This document shows, in pieces, positions 51,930 through 60,346 of a stretch of 64,000 nucleotides of DNA. The notes below the pieces were generated by a model. The model was not told where the DNA came from. It saw only the letters and a list, made by a program, of their open reading frames with translations, and searched no databases. The position numbers and the translations under genes are program-made. The stretch's first letter is position 1. Each line of letters opens with the position of its first letter. Source of the DNA: CAVRQM01 sp965246915 (GTDB taxonomy: Bacteria > Pseudomonadota > Alphaproteobacteria > Acetobacterales > Acetobacteraceae); contig CBDFGB010000033.1 of NCBI GenBank assembly GCA_965246915.1, forward strand, positions 62,001-126,000, given 5' to 3'.

Positions 51930-52030
51930 ATTGGATCTTGATCGATCTCGTCCTGGATGTCGTGCGCACGGAGAGCGACGCAGCTTGCGATTATTGCGAC
52001 GACGCCCGTTGCCGCCCTGGTGCTCTCCAC

Positions 52031-52768
52031 TCAGCTTTCGAGTTGGGACGCGACGATATTGGCCAGTCGGCGTGCCGTGGGGGCATCCAGGTCGCCCACC
52101 ACGAGGAACGTGTAGCCGCCTTCGCTCCACGCCGCGACGCGCAGGTCGTCGCGCTCGACGATCCGCACCGCGGCGGGGGCCTTGTTCCCGCGGACGACGC
52201 ACACTGCGACCGGTGCGCCGCGGTCGCGCGTGTAGAGAAAGTCTGCCGCCGGCTCGCCGCCGATCACGAGCATGCGTCCGCCCGCGAAGCGAAGACCCGC
52301 CACGTTCAGATCCGGCACCGCCAATCGACGACCGAGACGCGCGCCGAGCCAGGCCACGAGTTCGCCCGCGCGGTCCGGTGTCAGCTCCGCCATTCGGGTC
52401 GTCTCGCGAGAAAACACCGCGTGATATTCAGCGACGTCGTCAATGACCGGGTCCGTGAACCAGTTCCGCGCGGCGAAGCCGGCGCCGAAGCAACCGGCGG
52501 CCAACACGACGCCTGCCGCGATCGCAAAGACCCGCCATTCGGGCCGTCGGCGCGAAACGATCGCGGAGCGCGAGCCCGGCGCCAGGGCATAGTTCTGTTC
52601 GCCGCAAGCGGCTCGCAGCAACATGGCGGTCTGGCGGAACATCTCGACATCGGCGCGAATCTTGAGGTCTTCCGCGATCAGGCGTTCCACCTCGGCGGCG
52701 GCGGCGGCGTCCAATTCGCCATCGACATACGCCACCAGCATCTGGTCCACGTGAATACGATCCTTCAT
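52031..52768 (-). CDS. Anti-sigma factor, membrane-bound
   Basis: A 245-residue protein. The N-terminal about 50 residues (DQMLVAYVDGELDAAAAAEV, then ERLIAEDLKIRADVEMFRQT) form the anti-sigma helical domain; the zinc-binding H-x3-C-x2-C pattern is absent. One membrane helix follows (VFAIAAGVVLAAGCFGAGFA), then a periplasmic domain with beta-rich text (GLRFAGGRMLVIGGEPAADF) probably sensing envelope signals. Its ATG overlaps the sigma factor stop (ATGA). It would hold the sigma factor inactive at the membrane. Confidence 0.9.
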   Translation of the reverse strand: MKDRIHVDQMLVAYVDGELDAAAAAEVERLIAEDLKIRADVEMFRQTAMLLRAACGEQNYALAPGSRSAIVSRRRPEWRVFAIAAGVVLAAGCFGAGFAARNWFTDPVIDDVAEYHAVFSRETTRMAELTPDRAGELVAWLGARLGRRLAVPDLNVAGLRFAGGRMLVIGGEPAADFLYTRDRGAPVAVCVVRGNKAPAAVRIVERDDLRVAAWSEGGYTFLVVGDLDAPTARRLANIVASQLES

Positions 52769-53313
52769 GGCTGGACCCGGTTCAGCGGCGGCGTCAGCGG
52801 CAACACGGCGCCACCCCGCGCCACCGCCTGGGTTGCCAGCTTTTCGTGCAAATCCCGCCGGGCCCGCGCCAGCCTACTCATAATCGTGCCGATCGGAACG
52901 TCGAGCACGGTGGCCGCCTCCCGATATCCCAAGCCGTCGACGCACACGAGGGTCAGGACCGCGCGATGATCGGGCGACATCGTCCGCAAGCAATCCCGCA
53001 CGCGCGCCAATTCGAGGCGATCCTCGGTGAGTGGCCGGCCGTCGGACCCCGGCACATCCTCGTGCTCCTCCAACGATTCATGCTGTCGAACCCGTCGCGC
53101 TCGTCGCTCGTCGAGCCAGAGATGGCGCATGATCCCGTATAGCCAGGCATCAAGCCGCGCCACGTCTCGCAACTGATCGACCCGCCGCAAAGCTCGCTCG
53201 CAGGCCATTTGGGCCAAGTCGTCCGCGTCCGCGACCGAACCGGTCAGGGCCAGGCCGAACCGCCGCAGGCGCGGCAGCACGCTGGCCAGGCCCGGTCGAA
53301 CGTCTGCGTCCAC
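52765..53313 (-). CDS. ECF sigma factor
   Basis: RNA polymerase sigma-70 factor of the ECF group, about 182 residues. Region 2: ADDLAQMACERALRRVDQLR, then ARLDAWLYGIMRHLWLDERR. Region 4: RAVLTLVCVDGLGYREAATV, then VPIGTIMSRLARARRDLHEK. GTG 53313 is preferred: GAGGGG lies eight bases upstream, while GTG 53322 has none at proper distance. A GGAATA-N16-CGTC promoter lies just upstream, overlapping the end of the TIGR03118-family gene, so it probably drives its own expression. Confidence 0.93.
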   Translation of the reverse strand: MDADVRPGLASVLPRLRRFGLALTGSVADADDLAQMACERALRRVDQLRDVARLDAWLYGIMRHLWLDERRARRVRQHESLEEHEDVPGSDGRPLTEDRLELARVRDCLRTMSPDHRAVLTLVCVDGLGYREAATVLDVPIGTIMSRLARARRDLHEKLATQAVARGGAVLPLTPPLNRVQP

Positions 53314-53344
53314 GTGGCGCACCCCTCGCTGTCGTCGTCAGGAA

Positions 53345-53370
53345 GACGCCCCGGCCGACACGTCTATTCC
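53345..53370 (-). promoter_or_regulatory. ECF-type promoter of the sigma factor gene
   Basis: On the minus strand GGAATA (53370-53365), 16 bases, CGTC (53348-53345), about 30 bases before the chosen GTG start. The -35 box overlaps the TAG stop of the upstream gene. Confidence 0.75.
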
Positions 53371-54437
53371 GCGCGCGGCGCAATCGAGCCGAACAGGCCA
53401 TGAGCCTCGCCAGCGATGCCGGCTGTGAAGAACAGCGTGCGCGGCGTCGACGCCGTGGCACCACCGAAGTACAGGCCCCACAACCCACGCACCCGCACGG
53501 GAGAGCCGTTCCTGCCGCGCAGGGCGTCGCGGAAACTGCCGTTCGGACGATAGGCATTGATCAGGCCATCCCCGAAGTTGCCGATCAGGATCGTGTCGCT
53601 AAGCTCGCCGAACCCGTCCGGCGCGCGCGCGATGCCCCAGGGCGAATTGAGCTGGCCGCCGGTCTGGAACCGCCTCAGCAGATGTCCATCGGTGTCGAAA
53701 ATGTCCACGAGCCCGTTGCCCGGGCCGGCCACGTCGTCGTGTTTCTCGTCGTTCTGTTTGGCGTAAGTGACGAACAGATTGCCGTCGATATTGCGGATAC
53801 CGAACGGCGCATAGCCGGCTGGGACGCCCGGGTCGCGGAACGTGCCGAGCAACTTCGCTCGGCCGTCGACGAAGGCGGAATCGAATACGTCGATCGTGCC
53901 GGCATGGAAATTCGTCGCATAGAGGAAAGTGCCGGCGGCCGTGACGCCGAACTCTAGCCCCTTGTAGACCGCGCCGTTCTTCGAGTTGTCCACGGCGAGG
54001 ACCGCCTCTTGCGGATAGTATTGTTCGCCGGGCGCCCATGCGGAAATCGTGCCGTCCTCGGTCGCGAAGATGAACAGCGCGGGTAGCGAGGTGCCGGGGA
54101 CCAGAAATCCGCGGGTCGGATTGACGATGATGCCAGTTGGCGCCGAGTGACCTGACGCGCCCCGAGGCCCCGGCACCGTAAAGACCGCAGGGATGCGATT
54201 GCCTGTTCCGTCGTAGAGGGTGGAGAGGCCCGTCCCATTGTCGCTGATCCAGAATGCGCCCCCGGGGAGGAAAGCCACGCCCCACGGATTGACCAGGTTC
54301 GCGTCGAACGTCCTGGCGAGATTCGGCACGTCGGAGACCAAGTTCGTACGCACATAAACATTCTCGCCAGCGCTCGCCGCCGATCCGGCCGTGGCGAGTA
54401 CGACCGCGAGGGCAAGGCCAGAGACTATGGCTTTCAT
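53364..54437 (-). CDS. TIGR03118-family exported protein
   Basis: A 357-residue protein. MKAIVSGLALAVVLATAGSA is a signal peptide. The mature part is a six-bladed-propeller-like NHL pattern: NLVNPWGVAFLPGGAFWISD, TGIIVNPTRGFLVPG, LNSPWGIARAPDGFGELSDT and RGLWGLYFGG. These are hallmarks of the TIGR03118 family, exported proteins of unknown role. ATG 54437 begins the signal peptide. An ECF-type promoter lies 52 bases upstream, and the ECF sigma gene follows after about 50 bases, so it belongs to the regulon. Confidence 0.88.
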   Translation of the reverse strand: MKAIVSGLALAVVLATAGSAASAGENVYVRTNLVSDVPNLARTFDANLVNPWGVAFLPGGAFWISDNGTGLSTLYDGTGNRIPAVFTVPGPRGASGHSAPTGIIVNPTRGFLVPGTSLPALFIFATEDGTISAWAPGEQYYPQEAVLAVDNSKNGAVYKGLEFGVTAAGTFLYATNFHAGTIDVFDSAFVDGRAKLLGTFRDPGVPAGYAPFGIRNIDGNLFVTYAKQNDEKHDDVAGPGNGLVDIFDTDGHLLRRFQTGGQLNSPWGIARAPDGFGELSDTILIGNFGDGLINAYRPNGSFRDALRGRNGSPVRVRGLWGLYFGGATASTPRTLFFTAGIAGEAHGLFGSIAPRAE

Positions 54438-54488
54438 GGTCGTGTTCCTCTCCCGATGTGCGACGCCCGTTCGCGTCACTGCACCATC

Positions 54489-54514
54489 GACGGGTGAGAC
54501 CGTGGTCTTATTCC
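54489..54514 (-). promoter_or_regulatory. ECF-type promoter of the TIGR03118-family gene
   Basis: On the minus strand GGAATA (54514-54509), 16 bases, CGTC (54492-54489), 52 bases before the ATG at 54437. The rest of the gap 54438-54627 shows no other gene. Confidence 0.75.
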
Positions 54515-54627
54515 GTTATAGCTTCGGCGTGTGCCGCGGCTGAGCCTCATCAGCCCAGCCGCAGCGGGACGAGAGCCGGCGTATTGGCTGGCGGCTATGC
54601 CTTCGTACACCGGACGTTGCGCCGAGA

Positions 54628-55026
54628 TCAGACGGGTGCATTCACCGCATCGCCCCGCAGCGGCACGCCGGCCAACTTCAGCGCGGCCACCTCCTCGTCG
54701 GTGAAGACCCGGCTGCGGGTGAGGAAGCGCAAGCCCTCCGGCGCCTCCAGCGAGAAGCCGGAGCCGCGGCCGGGTACTACGTCGATGACTAGTTGCGTGT
54801 GTTGCCAGTATTCGAACTGCGCGGCGCCGATGTAGAACGGCGCTTCGGCGATCACGCCGAGGAATACGTCCTGCGCGCCGACGCGAAACTCGTGCAGCGG
54901 ATAACACATCGGCGAACTGCCGTCGCAGCAGCCGCCCGATTGGTGGAACATGAGTTCGCCGTGCGAGGCGCGAAGTTTGGCTATCACCGCCGCGGCGGCG
55001 GCGGTGACGGCGACACGGTCGACCAT
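54628..55026 (-). CDS. DUF779 domain protein
   Basis: A 132-residue protein. The conserved Cys cluster HQSGGCCDGSSPMCY is followed by DVFLGVIAEAPFYIG, QFEYWQHTQLVIDVVPGRGS and the C-terminal GFSLEAPEGLRFLTRSRVFT. DUF779 genes are almost always next to an aldehyde or alcohol dehydrogenase gene; here the aldehyde dehydrogenase lies upstream on the same strand. ATG 55026 (MVDRVAV) is chosen. Its role is unknown, perhaps redox or metal related. A REP-like inverted pair separates it from the dehydrogenase gene. Confidence 0.92.
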   Translation of the reverse strand: MVDRVAVTAAAAAVIAKLRASHGELMFHQSGGCCDGSSPMCYPLHEFRVGAQDVFLGVIAEAPFYIGAAQFEYWQHTQLVIDVVPGRGSGFSLEAPEGLRFLTRSRVFTDEEVAALKLAGVPLRGDAVNAPV

Positions 55027-55048
55027 TAAGGCTACCTCCTGCAACACG

Positions 55049-55183
55049 TCATGACCGGGCTGGACCCGGTCACCCACGCGGTATGTTTACCGCCAGCCTG
55101 GCACGCTGGAACAGAAGGGTATCCAACATGCGAAGGCGGTGACGGCCGCGAGGCGTGGGTGGCCGGGGCAAGCCCGGCCATGA
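55049..55183. repeat. REP-like inverted pair between aldehyde dehydrogenase and DUF779 genes
   Basis: The left arm begins TCATGACCGGGCTGGACCCG (55049-55079) and the right arm is its near-exact inverse, ending CGGGGCAAGCCCGGCCATGA (55153-55183). The arms differ at few positions over 31 bases and enclose about 73 bases. Arms of this type (GGGCTTGnCCCGGCCAnCCACG) are scattered between genes in many alphaproteobacteria and are transcribed as a hairpin. Confidence 0.75.
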
Positions 55184-55208
55184 CGAGCTGAGAACGAATG
55201 ACGCGTCC

Positions 55209-56729
55209 TCAGAAGAACCCGAGCGCCTTGGGGCTGTAGCTGACAAGCATGTTTTTCGTGTTCTGATAGTGGCCCAGCATCATCTTGTGGTTCTCGCGGC
55301 CGATACCGGACTGCTTGTAGCCGCCGAACGCCGCGTGCGCCGGATACGCATGGTAGCAGTTCGTCCAGACCCGCCCGGCCTGGATCGCGCGGCCGAAACG
55401 ATAGGCTTGGTTGCCATCGCGCGACCAAACGCCAGCGCCCAGGCCATACAAAGTGTCATTGGCGATCGACAGCGCCTCATCGTCGTCCTTGAACCGCGTC
55501 ACCGAGACGACTGGCCCAAAAATCTCCTCCTGGAACACCCGCATCTTGTTGTGGCCTTCCAGGACCGTCGGCTGCACGTAGTAGCCGCCCTCGAGATCGC
55601 CGCCGAGATGCGCGCGCTCGCCGCCGATCAGCGCTTTCGCGCCCTCCTGCCGCCCGATGTCGAAATATGACAGGATTTTCTCGAGCTGATCGTTCGACGC
55701 CTGCGCGCCGATCATCGTGGCGTGGTCAAGCGGGTTGCCCTGCACGATCTTGCCGACCCGGGCGATCGCGCGCTCCATGAAGCGGTCGTAGATGCTCTCA
55801 TGCACCAGCGCCCGGCTGGGGCAGGTGCAGACCTCGCCCTGGTTCAGCGCGAACATGGTGAAGCCCTCAAGCGCCTTGTCGAGGAAATCGTCGTCCTCGG
55901 CCATGACGTCCTTGAAGAAGATGTTCGGCGACTTGCCGCCCAACTCGAGCGTCACCGGGATGATGTTCTCGGACGCATACTGCATGATGAGGCGGCCGGT
56001 CGTCGTCTCGCCAGTGAAGGCGACCTTCGCCACACGCTTGGACTGCGCCAGCGGCTTGCCGGCCTCGACGCCGAAACCCTGCAGGACGTTGACGACGCCG
56101 GGCGGCAGGATGTCGGCCAGCATGTCCATAAGGACGGCGATGCCCATCGGCGTCTGCTCGGCGGGCTTGATGACGACGCAGTTGCCGGCGGCCAGCGCGG
56201 GCGCGAGCTTCCAAGTCGCCATCAGGATCGGGAAATTCCATGGAATGATTTGGGCGACGACGCCCAGGGGCTCCTGGAAGTGGTAGGCGACCGTATCGCG
56301 GTCGATTTCGCTGATGCCGCCTTCTTGAGCGCGGATGACGCCGGCGAAATAGCGGAAATGGTCGACGACCAGCGGCATGTCGGCATGCGTCGTCTCGCGG
56401 ATCGGCTTGCCGTTGTCGATCGCCTCGACCAACGCCAGGGTCGGCAGCCGGCTCTCGATCCGGTCGGCGATCTTGTTGAGAATGTTAGATCGCTCGGTGG
56501 CCGACGTGCGGCCCCACGCCTCGCGCGCGGCGTGCGCGGCGTCAAGCGCCAATTCGACATCCTCGGATGTCGAACGCGCGACCGTGCAGATCACCCGGCC
56601 GTTGATTGGTGAGATGTTGTCGAAATACTGGCCGCGCACCGGGGCCACCCACTTGCCGCCGATCCAGTTGTCGTATTGCGGGCGGATGGCGATATCCTTG
56701 GAAATCTCGCTGAGGACCTTGTCGACCAT
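55209..56729 (-). CDS. Aldehyde dehydrogenase, AldB/ExaC type
   Basis: A 506-residue NAD-dependent enzyme. The catalytic Cys is in NQGEVCTCPSRALVHESIYD, the general-base Glu in TLELGGKSPNIFFKD, and the cofactor region in IIPWNFPILMATWKLAPALA. The C-terminal text WTNCYHAYPAHAAFGGYKQS and NTKNMLVSYSPKALGFF is typical of acetaldehyde dehydrogenases linked to ethanol oxidation. ATG 56729 starts the protein. It pairs with the DUF779 gene. Acetate formed could be activated by acs. Confidence 0.95.
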   Translation of the reverse strand: MVDKVLSEISKDIAIRPQYDNWIGGKWVAPVRGQYFDNISPINGRVICTVARSTSEDVELALDAAHAAREAWGRTSATERSNILNKIADRIESRLPTLALVEAIDNGKPIRETTHADMPLVVDHFRYFAGVIRAQEGGISEIDRDTVAYHFQEPLGVVAQIIPWNFPILMATWKLAPALAAGNCVVIKPAEQTPMGIAVLMDMLADILPPGVVNVLQGFGVEAGKPLAQSKRVAKVAFTGETTTGRLIMQYASENIIPVTLELGGKSPNIFFKDVMAEDDDFLDKALEGFTMFALNQGEVCTCPSRALVHESIYDRFMERAIARVGKIVQGNPLDHATMIGAQASNDQLEKILSYFDIGRQEGAKALIGGERAHLGGDLEGGYYVQPTVLEGHNKMRVFQEEIFGPVVSVTRFKDDDEALSIANDTLYGLGAGVWSRDGNQAYRFGRAIQAGRVWTNCYHAYPAHAAFGGYKQSGIGRENHKMMLGHYQNTKNMLVSYSPKALGFF

Positions 56730-56856
56730 TTGTTTGCTCCCGGAATTTCTGCTGCGCTCGCCGGCCGCCTGGCCGCTATGCACATTTGAGCATAACGGGT
56801 AGCGTGCGGATTGCAACGCCTCAACACACGCTATCGGGAGGGCACGGAATGGCCGG

Positions 56857-56881
56857 CCCTCTCTTGTCACAGGGGAGAGGG
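56857..56881. terminator. CCCTCTC/GAGAGGG hairpin between hisI and aldehyde dehydrogenase
   Basis: CCCTCTC, an 11-base loop, GAGAGGG: perfect 7-base arms, 24 bases beyond the hisI stop on its transcript. It probably ends the sseA-metC-hisI transcript; a common intergenic repeat type is also possible. Confidence 0.5.
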
Positions 56882-56904
56882 TGCGCGGCGGTTCGACCGC
56901 GGAC

Positions 56905-57288
56905 TTACGCTCTGCCGTAGAGCGATATCGGATCGACGCGCGGTGCCGTGATTTCGCGACCGTCCGCGGCGGTGAAGAAGCAGCTTCGCCGGCCGGTGTG
57001 GCAGGCGACACCCAGCTGATCCACCAGCACCAGGATCGCATCCCCGTCGCAATCGACGCGCAATTCGACCAGACGCTGCGTCTGCCCGGACGTCTCGCCT
57101 TTGCGCCAAAGCGCGCCGCGACCGCGCGAGAAGTAGCAGACCCGTCTGGTCCGCAGGGTCTCGGCGACCGCCTCGCGGTTCATCCAGGCGAGCATCAGCA
57201 CCTCGCCGGTATCGTATTGCTGGGCGATTGCCGGCACGAGGCCCGCGGCGTCGAAAGCGATCGCCTCGACGGCGAACCGCTCAGGCAT
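56905..57288 (-). CDS. hisI: Phosphoribosyl-AMP cyclohydrolase
   Basis: A 127-residue zinc enzyme opening the adenine ring in histidine synthesis. Conserved: DTGEVLMLAWMNREAVAETL, RVCYFSRGRGALWRKGETSG, then the metal site DCDGDAILVLVDQLGVACHT and GRRSCFF with two Cys ligands. It is single-domain, without the HisE part. It overlaps the end of metC by eight bases, so it is translated from the same message although the pathways differ. Confidence 0.97.
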   Translation of the reverse strand: MPERFAVEAIAFDAAGLVPAIAQQYDTGEVLMLAWMNREAVAETLRTRRVCYFSRGRGALWRKGETSGQTQRLVELRVDCDGDAILVLVDQLGVACHTGRRSCFFTAADGREITAPRVDPISLYGRA

Positions 57289-58480
57289 GGGCGGACAGGA
57301 CCGCGAGGCCCTGCGCCAGATCCTCGATCAGGTCGGCAGGATCCTCCAGGCCGATATGCAGTCTCATGCCCTCGCCGCCAAATCTGCCACTGCCGGTGGT
57401 CCGGACGATTCCGAGGCTCGGCAGCGCCAGACTGTCGAACCCGCCCCATGAAGCACCGATTCCGAACAGCGACAGGCTGTCCGTCATGGCGGCGACCGCG
57501 TCGGCGGAAAACCGCGGATCGAACACGACCCCGAACAGGCTGCTCGCGCCGGCAAAGTCGCGCTTCCAAATCGCGTGGCCGGGACAGGACGGCAGGGCCG
57601 GGTGCAGCACCCGCGCGATCTCCGGCCGGTCGGCCAGCCAGCGCGCCACCGACAGGCCGGACTCCATCTGCCGGGCAAGCCGGACCGGCAGTGTCCTCGC
57701 TCCGCGCAACGCGAGCCAGCAATCGTCCGGACTCGCGACCTGGCCGAGTTCGAGGCTGCCGGTGCGCACACGCTCCCAATCGGCCTGAGCGTTGGTCACG
57801 ATCGCGCCGAGCAGGATGTCGGAATGGCCGCCCACGTATTTGGTCAGCACCTGGATCGACACGTCGACGCCATGGCGGAAGGGTTGGAAGAAGTGGACCC
57901 CCCAGGTGTTGTCCATCATCACGCTCGCGCCGTGTGCGCGGGCGACGTCGGCCAGCGCCGGCACGTCCTGCACTTCGAACGTGTGGCTGCCTGGGCTTTC
58001 CAGGAACAGCACGCGAGTCTCGGGCCGCAGTAGCGCGGCCAACCCGTCGGCTGTGACGCAGGGATCGTAATACGTCGTGGCAACGCCAAGTCGCCGCAGC
58101 ATGCCGTCGGCGAAGCTGCGGGTCGGGCCGTATACGCTGTCCGGCAGCAGCAGATGGTCGCCGGCGTTCAGATAGGCCAGCAGTGGCGTGGTGATCGCCG
58201 CGAGGCCGGAACTGACGATCTGGCAGCGCGTGCCGCCCTCGATCTCGGCGACCAGGTCCTCCAGCGCGAAATGCGTCGGATTGCCGAGGGTGCCGTAAAC
58301 CAGCGCCTGATCCATCCGCTCGCGGCCGGCCGCGTAGCGGTCGGCCACCGTCGGGAACGTGACCGTCGAGCCGCGATGCAGCGGCGGGTTGATGAACCCG
58401 CGTCCCTGAGGCTCGGGTCGTCCGGCGCGGGTGATGCGGGTGGCGAACCCCGCGGGGCGAGGCGTCTCGATGTCGGCCAT
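57281..58480 (-). CDS. metC: Cystathionine beta-lyase
   Basis: A 399-residue PLP enzyme of the Cys/Met metabolism family splitting cystathionine to homocysteine. Seen: Tyr/Arg region VYGTLGNPTHFALEDLVAEI, cofactor Lys in VSIQVLTKYVGGHSDILLG and the C-terminal EGMRLHIGLEDPADLIEDL. The alphaproteobacterial MetC pattern (LYGTxGNPT) supports beta-lyase over gamma-synthase. It follows sseA immediately (stop of metC frame shared with hisI start). Sulfur genes metC and sseA lie together. Confidence 0.93.
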   Translation of the reverse strand: MADIETPRPAGFATRITRAGRPEPQGRGFINPPLHRGSTVTFPTVADRYAAGRERMDQALVYGTLGNPTHFALEDLVAEIEGGTRCQIVSSGLAAITTPLLAYLNAGDHLLLPDSVYGPTRSFADGMLRRLGVATTYYDPCVTADGLAALLRPETRVLFLESPGSHTFEVQDVPALADVARAHGASVMMDNTWGVHFFQPFRHGVDVSIQVLTKYVGGHSDILLGAIVTNAQADWERVRTGSLELGQVASPDDCWLALRGARTLPVRLARQMESGLSVARWLADRPEIARVLHPALPSCPGHAIWKRDFAGASSLFGVVFDPRFSADAVAAMTDSLSLFGIGASWGGFDSLALPSLGIVRTTGSGRFGGEGMRLHIGLEDPADLIEDLAQGLAVLSAHA

Positions 58481-59323
58481 TCAGGTCTCCACGGGCGTGT
58501 CGGGGCGGCCGCCCCATTCTGTCCACGACCCGTCATAGACCGATCCCTCGGGCAGGCCAGCCACCACCATCGCAAGCGTGAGGACGGTCGCGGTGACACC
58601 CGAACCGCACATCGTCACGACCGGACGCGCGCCGTCGACGCCGCGTTGGGCGAAGGCGGCGCGCAACTCCTCCGCCGGTCGCAGGCGTCCGTCGCGCAGC
58701 AGGTCGGTGAACGGCAGATTTTTCGCGCCCGGCACATGGCCGGAGCGCAGGCCGGGCCGTCGCTCCGGCTCGGCCGCCGTGAAGCGCGCCGCCGAACGGG
58801 CGTCGAGCACGATCTCCCGCCGACGGCCGACATTTTCCAGCACGTCGCCGAGACCACGCCACCGGCGCGCGTTCAGTGTCGGGCGGAAGGTCGCCTCCGC
58901 GTACGGTCGGCTGCCCGCGTCGGTCGGCAGGCCGTCGGCGATCCAGGCTGGCAGGCCGCCATCCATTACCGCGACATCGGAGTGTCCGAACAAGCGGAGC
59001 AGCCACCACGCCCGCCCCGCGGAAAATACGCCGCGCTGGTCGTACGCGACCACGCTCGACCCGTCGCCGATGCCGAGTGCGCCGGCCAGGGCGGCGAAGC
59101 GTCCTGCGGCCGGCACCATATGCGGCAGCATGGTGTCCGGATCGCCGAACAGGTCGATATCGAAGAATCGGGCGCCGGGGACATGCGCCGACAGATGCCT
59201 GGCCGACGCATCCTGTCCCTCGTGCGGCAGGAAATAGGTCGCATCCAGCACCACCAGGTTCGGATCCGACAGCCGAGCGGCCAACGCCTTCGGCTGGATC
59301 AGCGGAAGCGTGTCAGACGGCAC
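58481..59323 (-). CDS. sseA: 3-mercaptopyruvate/thiosulfate sulfurtransferase
   Basis: A 280-residue two-domain rhodanese. The C-terminal active site is VVTMCGSGVTATVL; CGSGVTA is the signature of mercaptopyruvate sulfurtransferases. Also present: DATYFLPHEGQDASARHLSA in the first domain, HVPGAKNLPF in the second. It moves sulfur from mercaptopyruvate to a thiol acceptor or cyanide. The start is GTG 59323, inside the last codons of the XRE regulator gene (11-base overlap). It is followed directly by metC. Confidence 0.93.
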   Translation of the reverse strand: MPSDTLPLIQPKALAARLSDPNLVVLDATYFLPHEGQDASARHLSAHVPGARFFDIDLFGDPDTMLPHMVPAAGRFAALAGALGIGDGSSVVAYDQRGVFSAGRAWWLLRLFGHSDVAVMDGGLPAWIADGLPTDAGSRPYAEATFRPTLNARRWRGLGDVLENVGRRREIVLDARSAARFTAAEPERRPGLRSGHVPGAKNLPFTDLLRDGRLRPAEELRAAFAQRGVDGARPVVTMCGSGVTATVLTLAMVVAGLPEGSVYDGSWTEWGGRPDTPVET

Positions 59324-60191
59324 GGTAGGCGGACAGAATCTCGCGTACCCCCGAGGCGCCGGCGCGGCCCTTCAGCGCCTCGCTCCATTGCGCCTGAGCG
59401 ACCCGCTGGTGCGACCCCACGGCCTCGTCCGCGCCGGTCAGCATCGCCACACCCGACGGCAGGGCACCGAGGGAATCGGGTGCGAACGGGTTGATCGCCA
59501 CGCTCGCGCGGTCGCGGGTCCGCAGCATCTCGAACACGCAGCTCGGCTCCTCGCTATCGATCAGGCCGAATTGCAGGCCCATCGGCTCGGCTTCCATCAG
59601 GTGCGCCACGGCGTCGACCTCGGCCGCCGCGACCGCCCGGCATTGCCGCCGAAGCCGCTCGGACACCGTGACTCCCGCGCCGATCCCGCCGCCGAGATAG
59701 GACCGAAGCCGCGCCGCCGACACGATATGCACGATGTTGGGACGGCGCTGATGATACGCCCGCTTGCGCGCCGCCAGGATGCCCATCGCCTGCTCGGCCG
59801 TCGCCCGTTGTGCCGCCCGCTCCGGGCTGCTCTCGGCGGCCTCGGCGAGGATGTCCCACAGCACCGAGTCGAAGGCGTCCGACGTCGTGAGATAGCTAAG
59901 CGGAGGTCCGACCGTCGTGACCTGGTCGGCATCCTCCTCCAACTGGCGGACCCGCTCGAAATAGCCGATCGGACGGCTGTAGTACTCGGTGCCAATGCCA
60001 AGCAGCGAAAGCGGAGATATCTTGAGCAATTCGGCCAGGCGCTGGATCGTGTCCAGCTTGATCACGTCGCCCTTTTCGTAGCGATACAGGGCGGCGCGGG
60101 AGACGCCAAGTCGCGCAGCGATCTCCTCGGCCCGCAATCCGGACTCGAGGCGAAACGCACGAAGCTGCTGGCCTATTTCGGTAAAACGCAT
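59313..60191 (-). CDS. XRE-family regulator with C-terminal sensor domain
   Basis: A 292-residue regulator. The helix-turn-helix occupies residues 1-65: MRFTEIGQQLRAFRLESGLR, then AEEIAARLGVSRAALYRYEK. The remaining about 220 residues contain RPNIVHIVSAARLRSYLGGG and GLQFGLIDSEEPSCVFEMLR, a domain found with XRE regulators in alphaproteobacteria whose ligand I do not know. ATG 60191 is chosen. It overlaps sseA, so it may control the sulfur genes downstream. A split inverted repeat (60265-60302) lies upstream. Confidence 0.88.
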   Translation of the reverse strand: MRFTEIGQQLRAFRLESGLRAEEIAARLGVSRAALYRYEKGDVIKLDTIQRLAELLKISPLSLLGIGTEYYSRPIGYFERVRQLEEDADQVTTVGPPLSYLTTSDAFDSVLWDILAEAAESSPERAAQRATAEQAMGILAARKRAYHQRRPNIVHIVSAARLRSYLGGGIGAGVTVSERLRRQCRAVAAAEVDAVAHLMEAEPMGLQFGLIDSEEPSCVFEMLRTRDRASVAINPFAPDSLGALPSGVAMLTGADEAVGSHQRVAQAQWSEALKGRAGASGVREILSAYRAV

Positions 60192-60264
60192 ACCCCCCCG
60201 CTGTCCGCCACCCGCCGACAGGAGCTGCACCCGGGGCGTCTCAGTTTCCGTTCGATTCTCCAAC

Positions 60265-60302
60265 TTAGCGTGACAAAAACGCCAAACGAAAGCAATCGCT
60301 AA
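60265..60302. promoter_or_regulatory. Spaced inverted repeat upstream of the XRE regulator
   Basis: TTAGCG (60265-60270) and CGCTAA (60297-60302) are inverse copies 26 bases apart in AT-richer DNA, 74-111 bases before the regulator start. Candidate autoregulatory site. Confidence 0.3.
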
Positions 60303-60346
60303 CTTCTATGGCGATGGCCGATCCCGACGGATTGATCATAAACCCT

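Noticed and set aside
54861..54886. GGAATA on the plus strand as a fourth ECF promoter
   Set aside because: The bases 16 positions on are GCGA, not CGTC, and the site lies inside the DUF779 gene.
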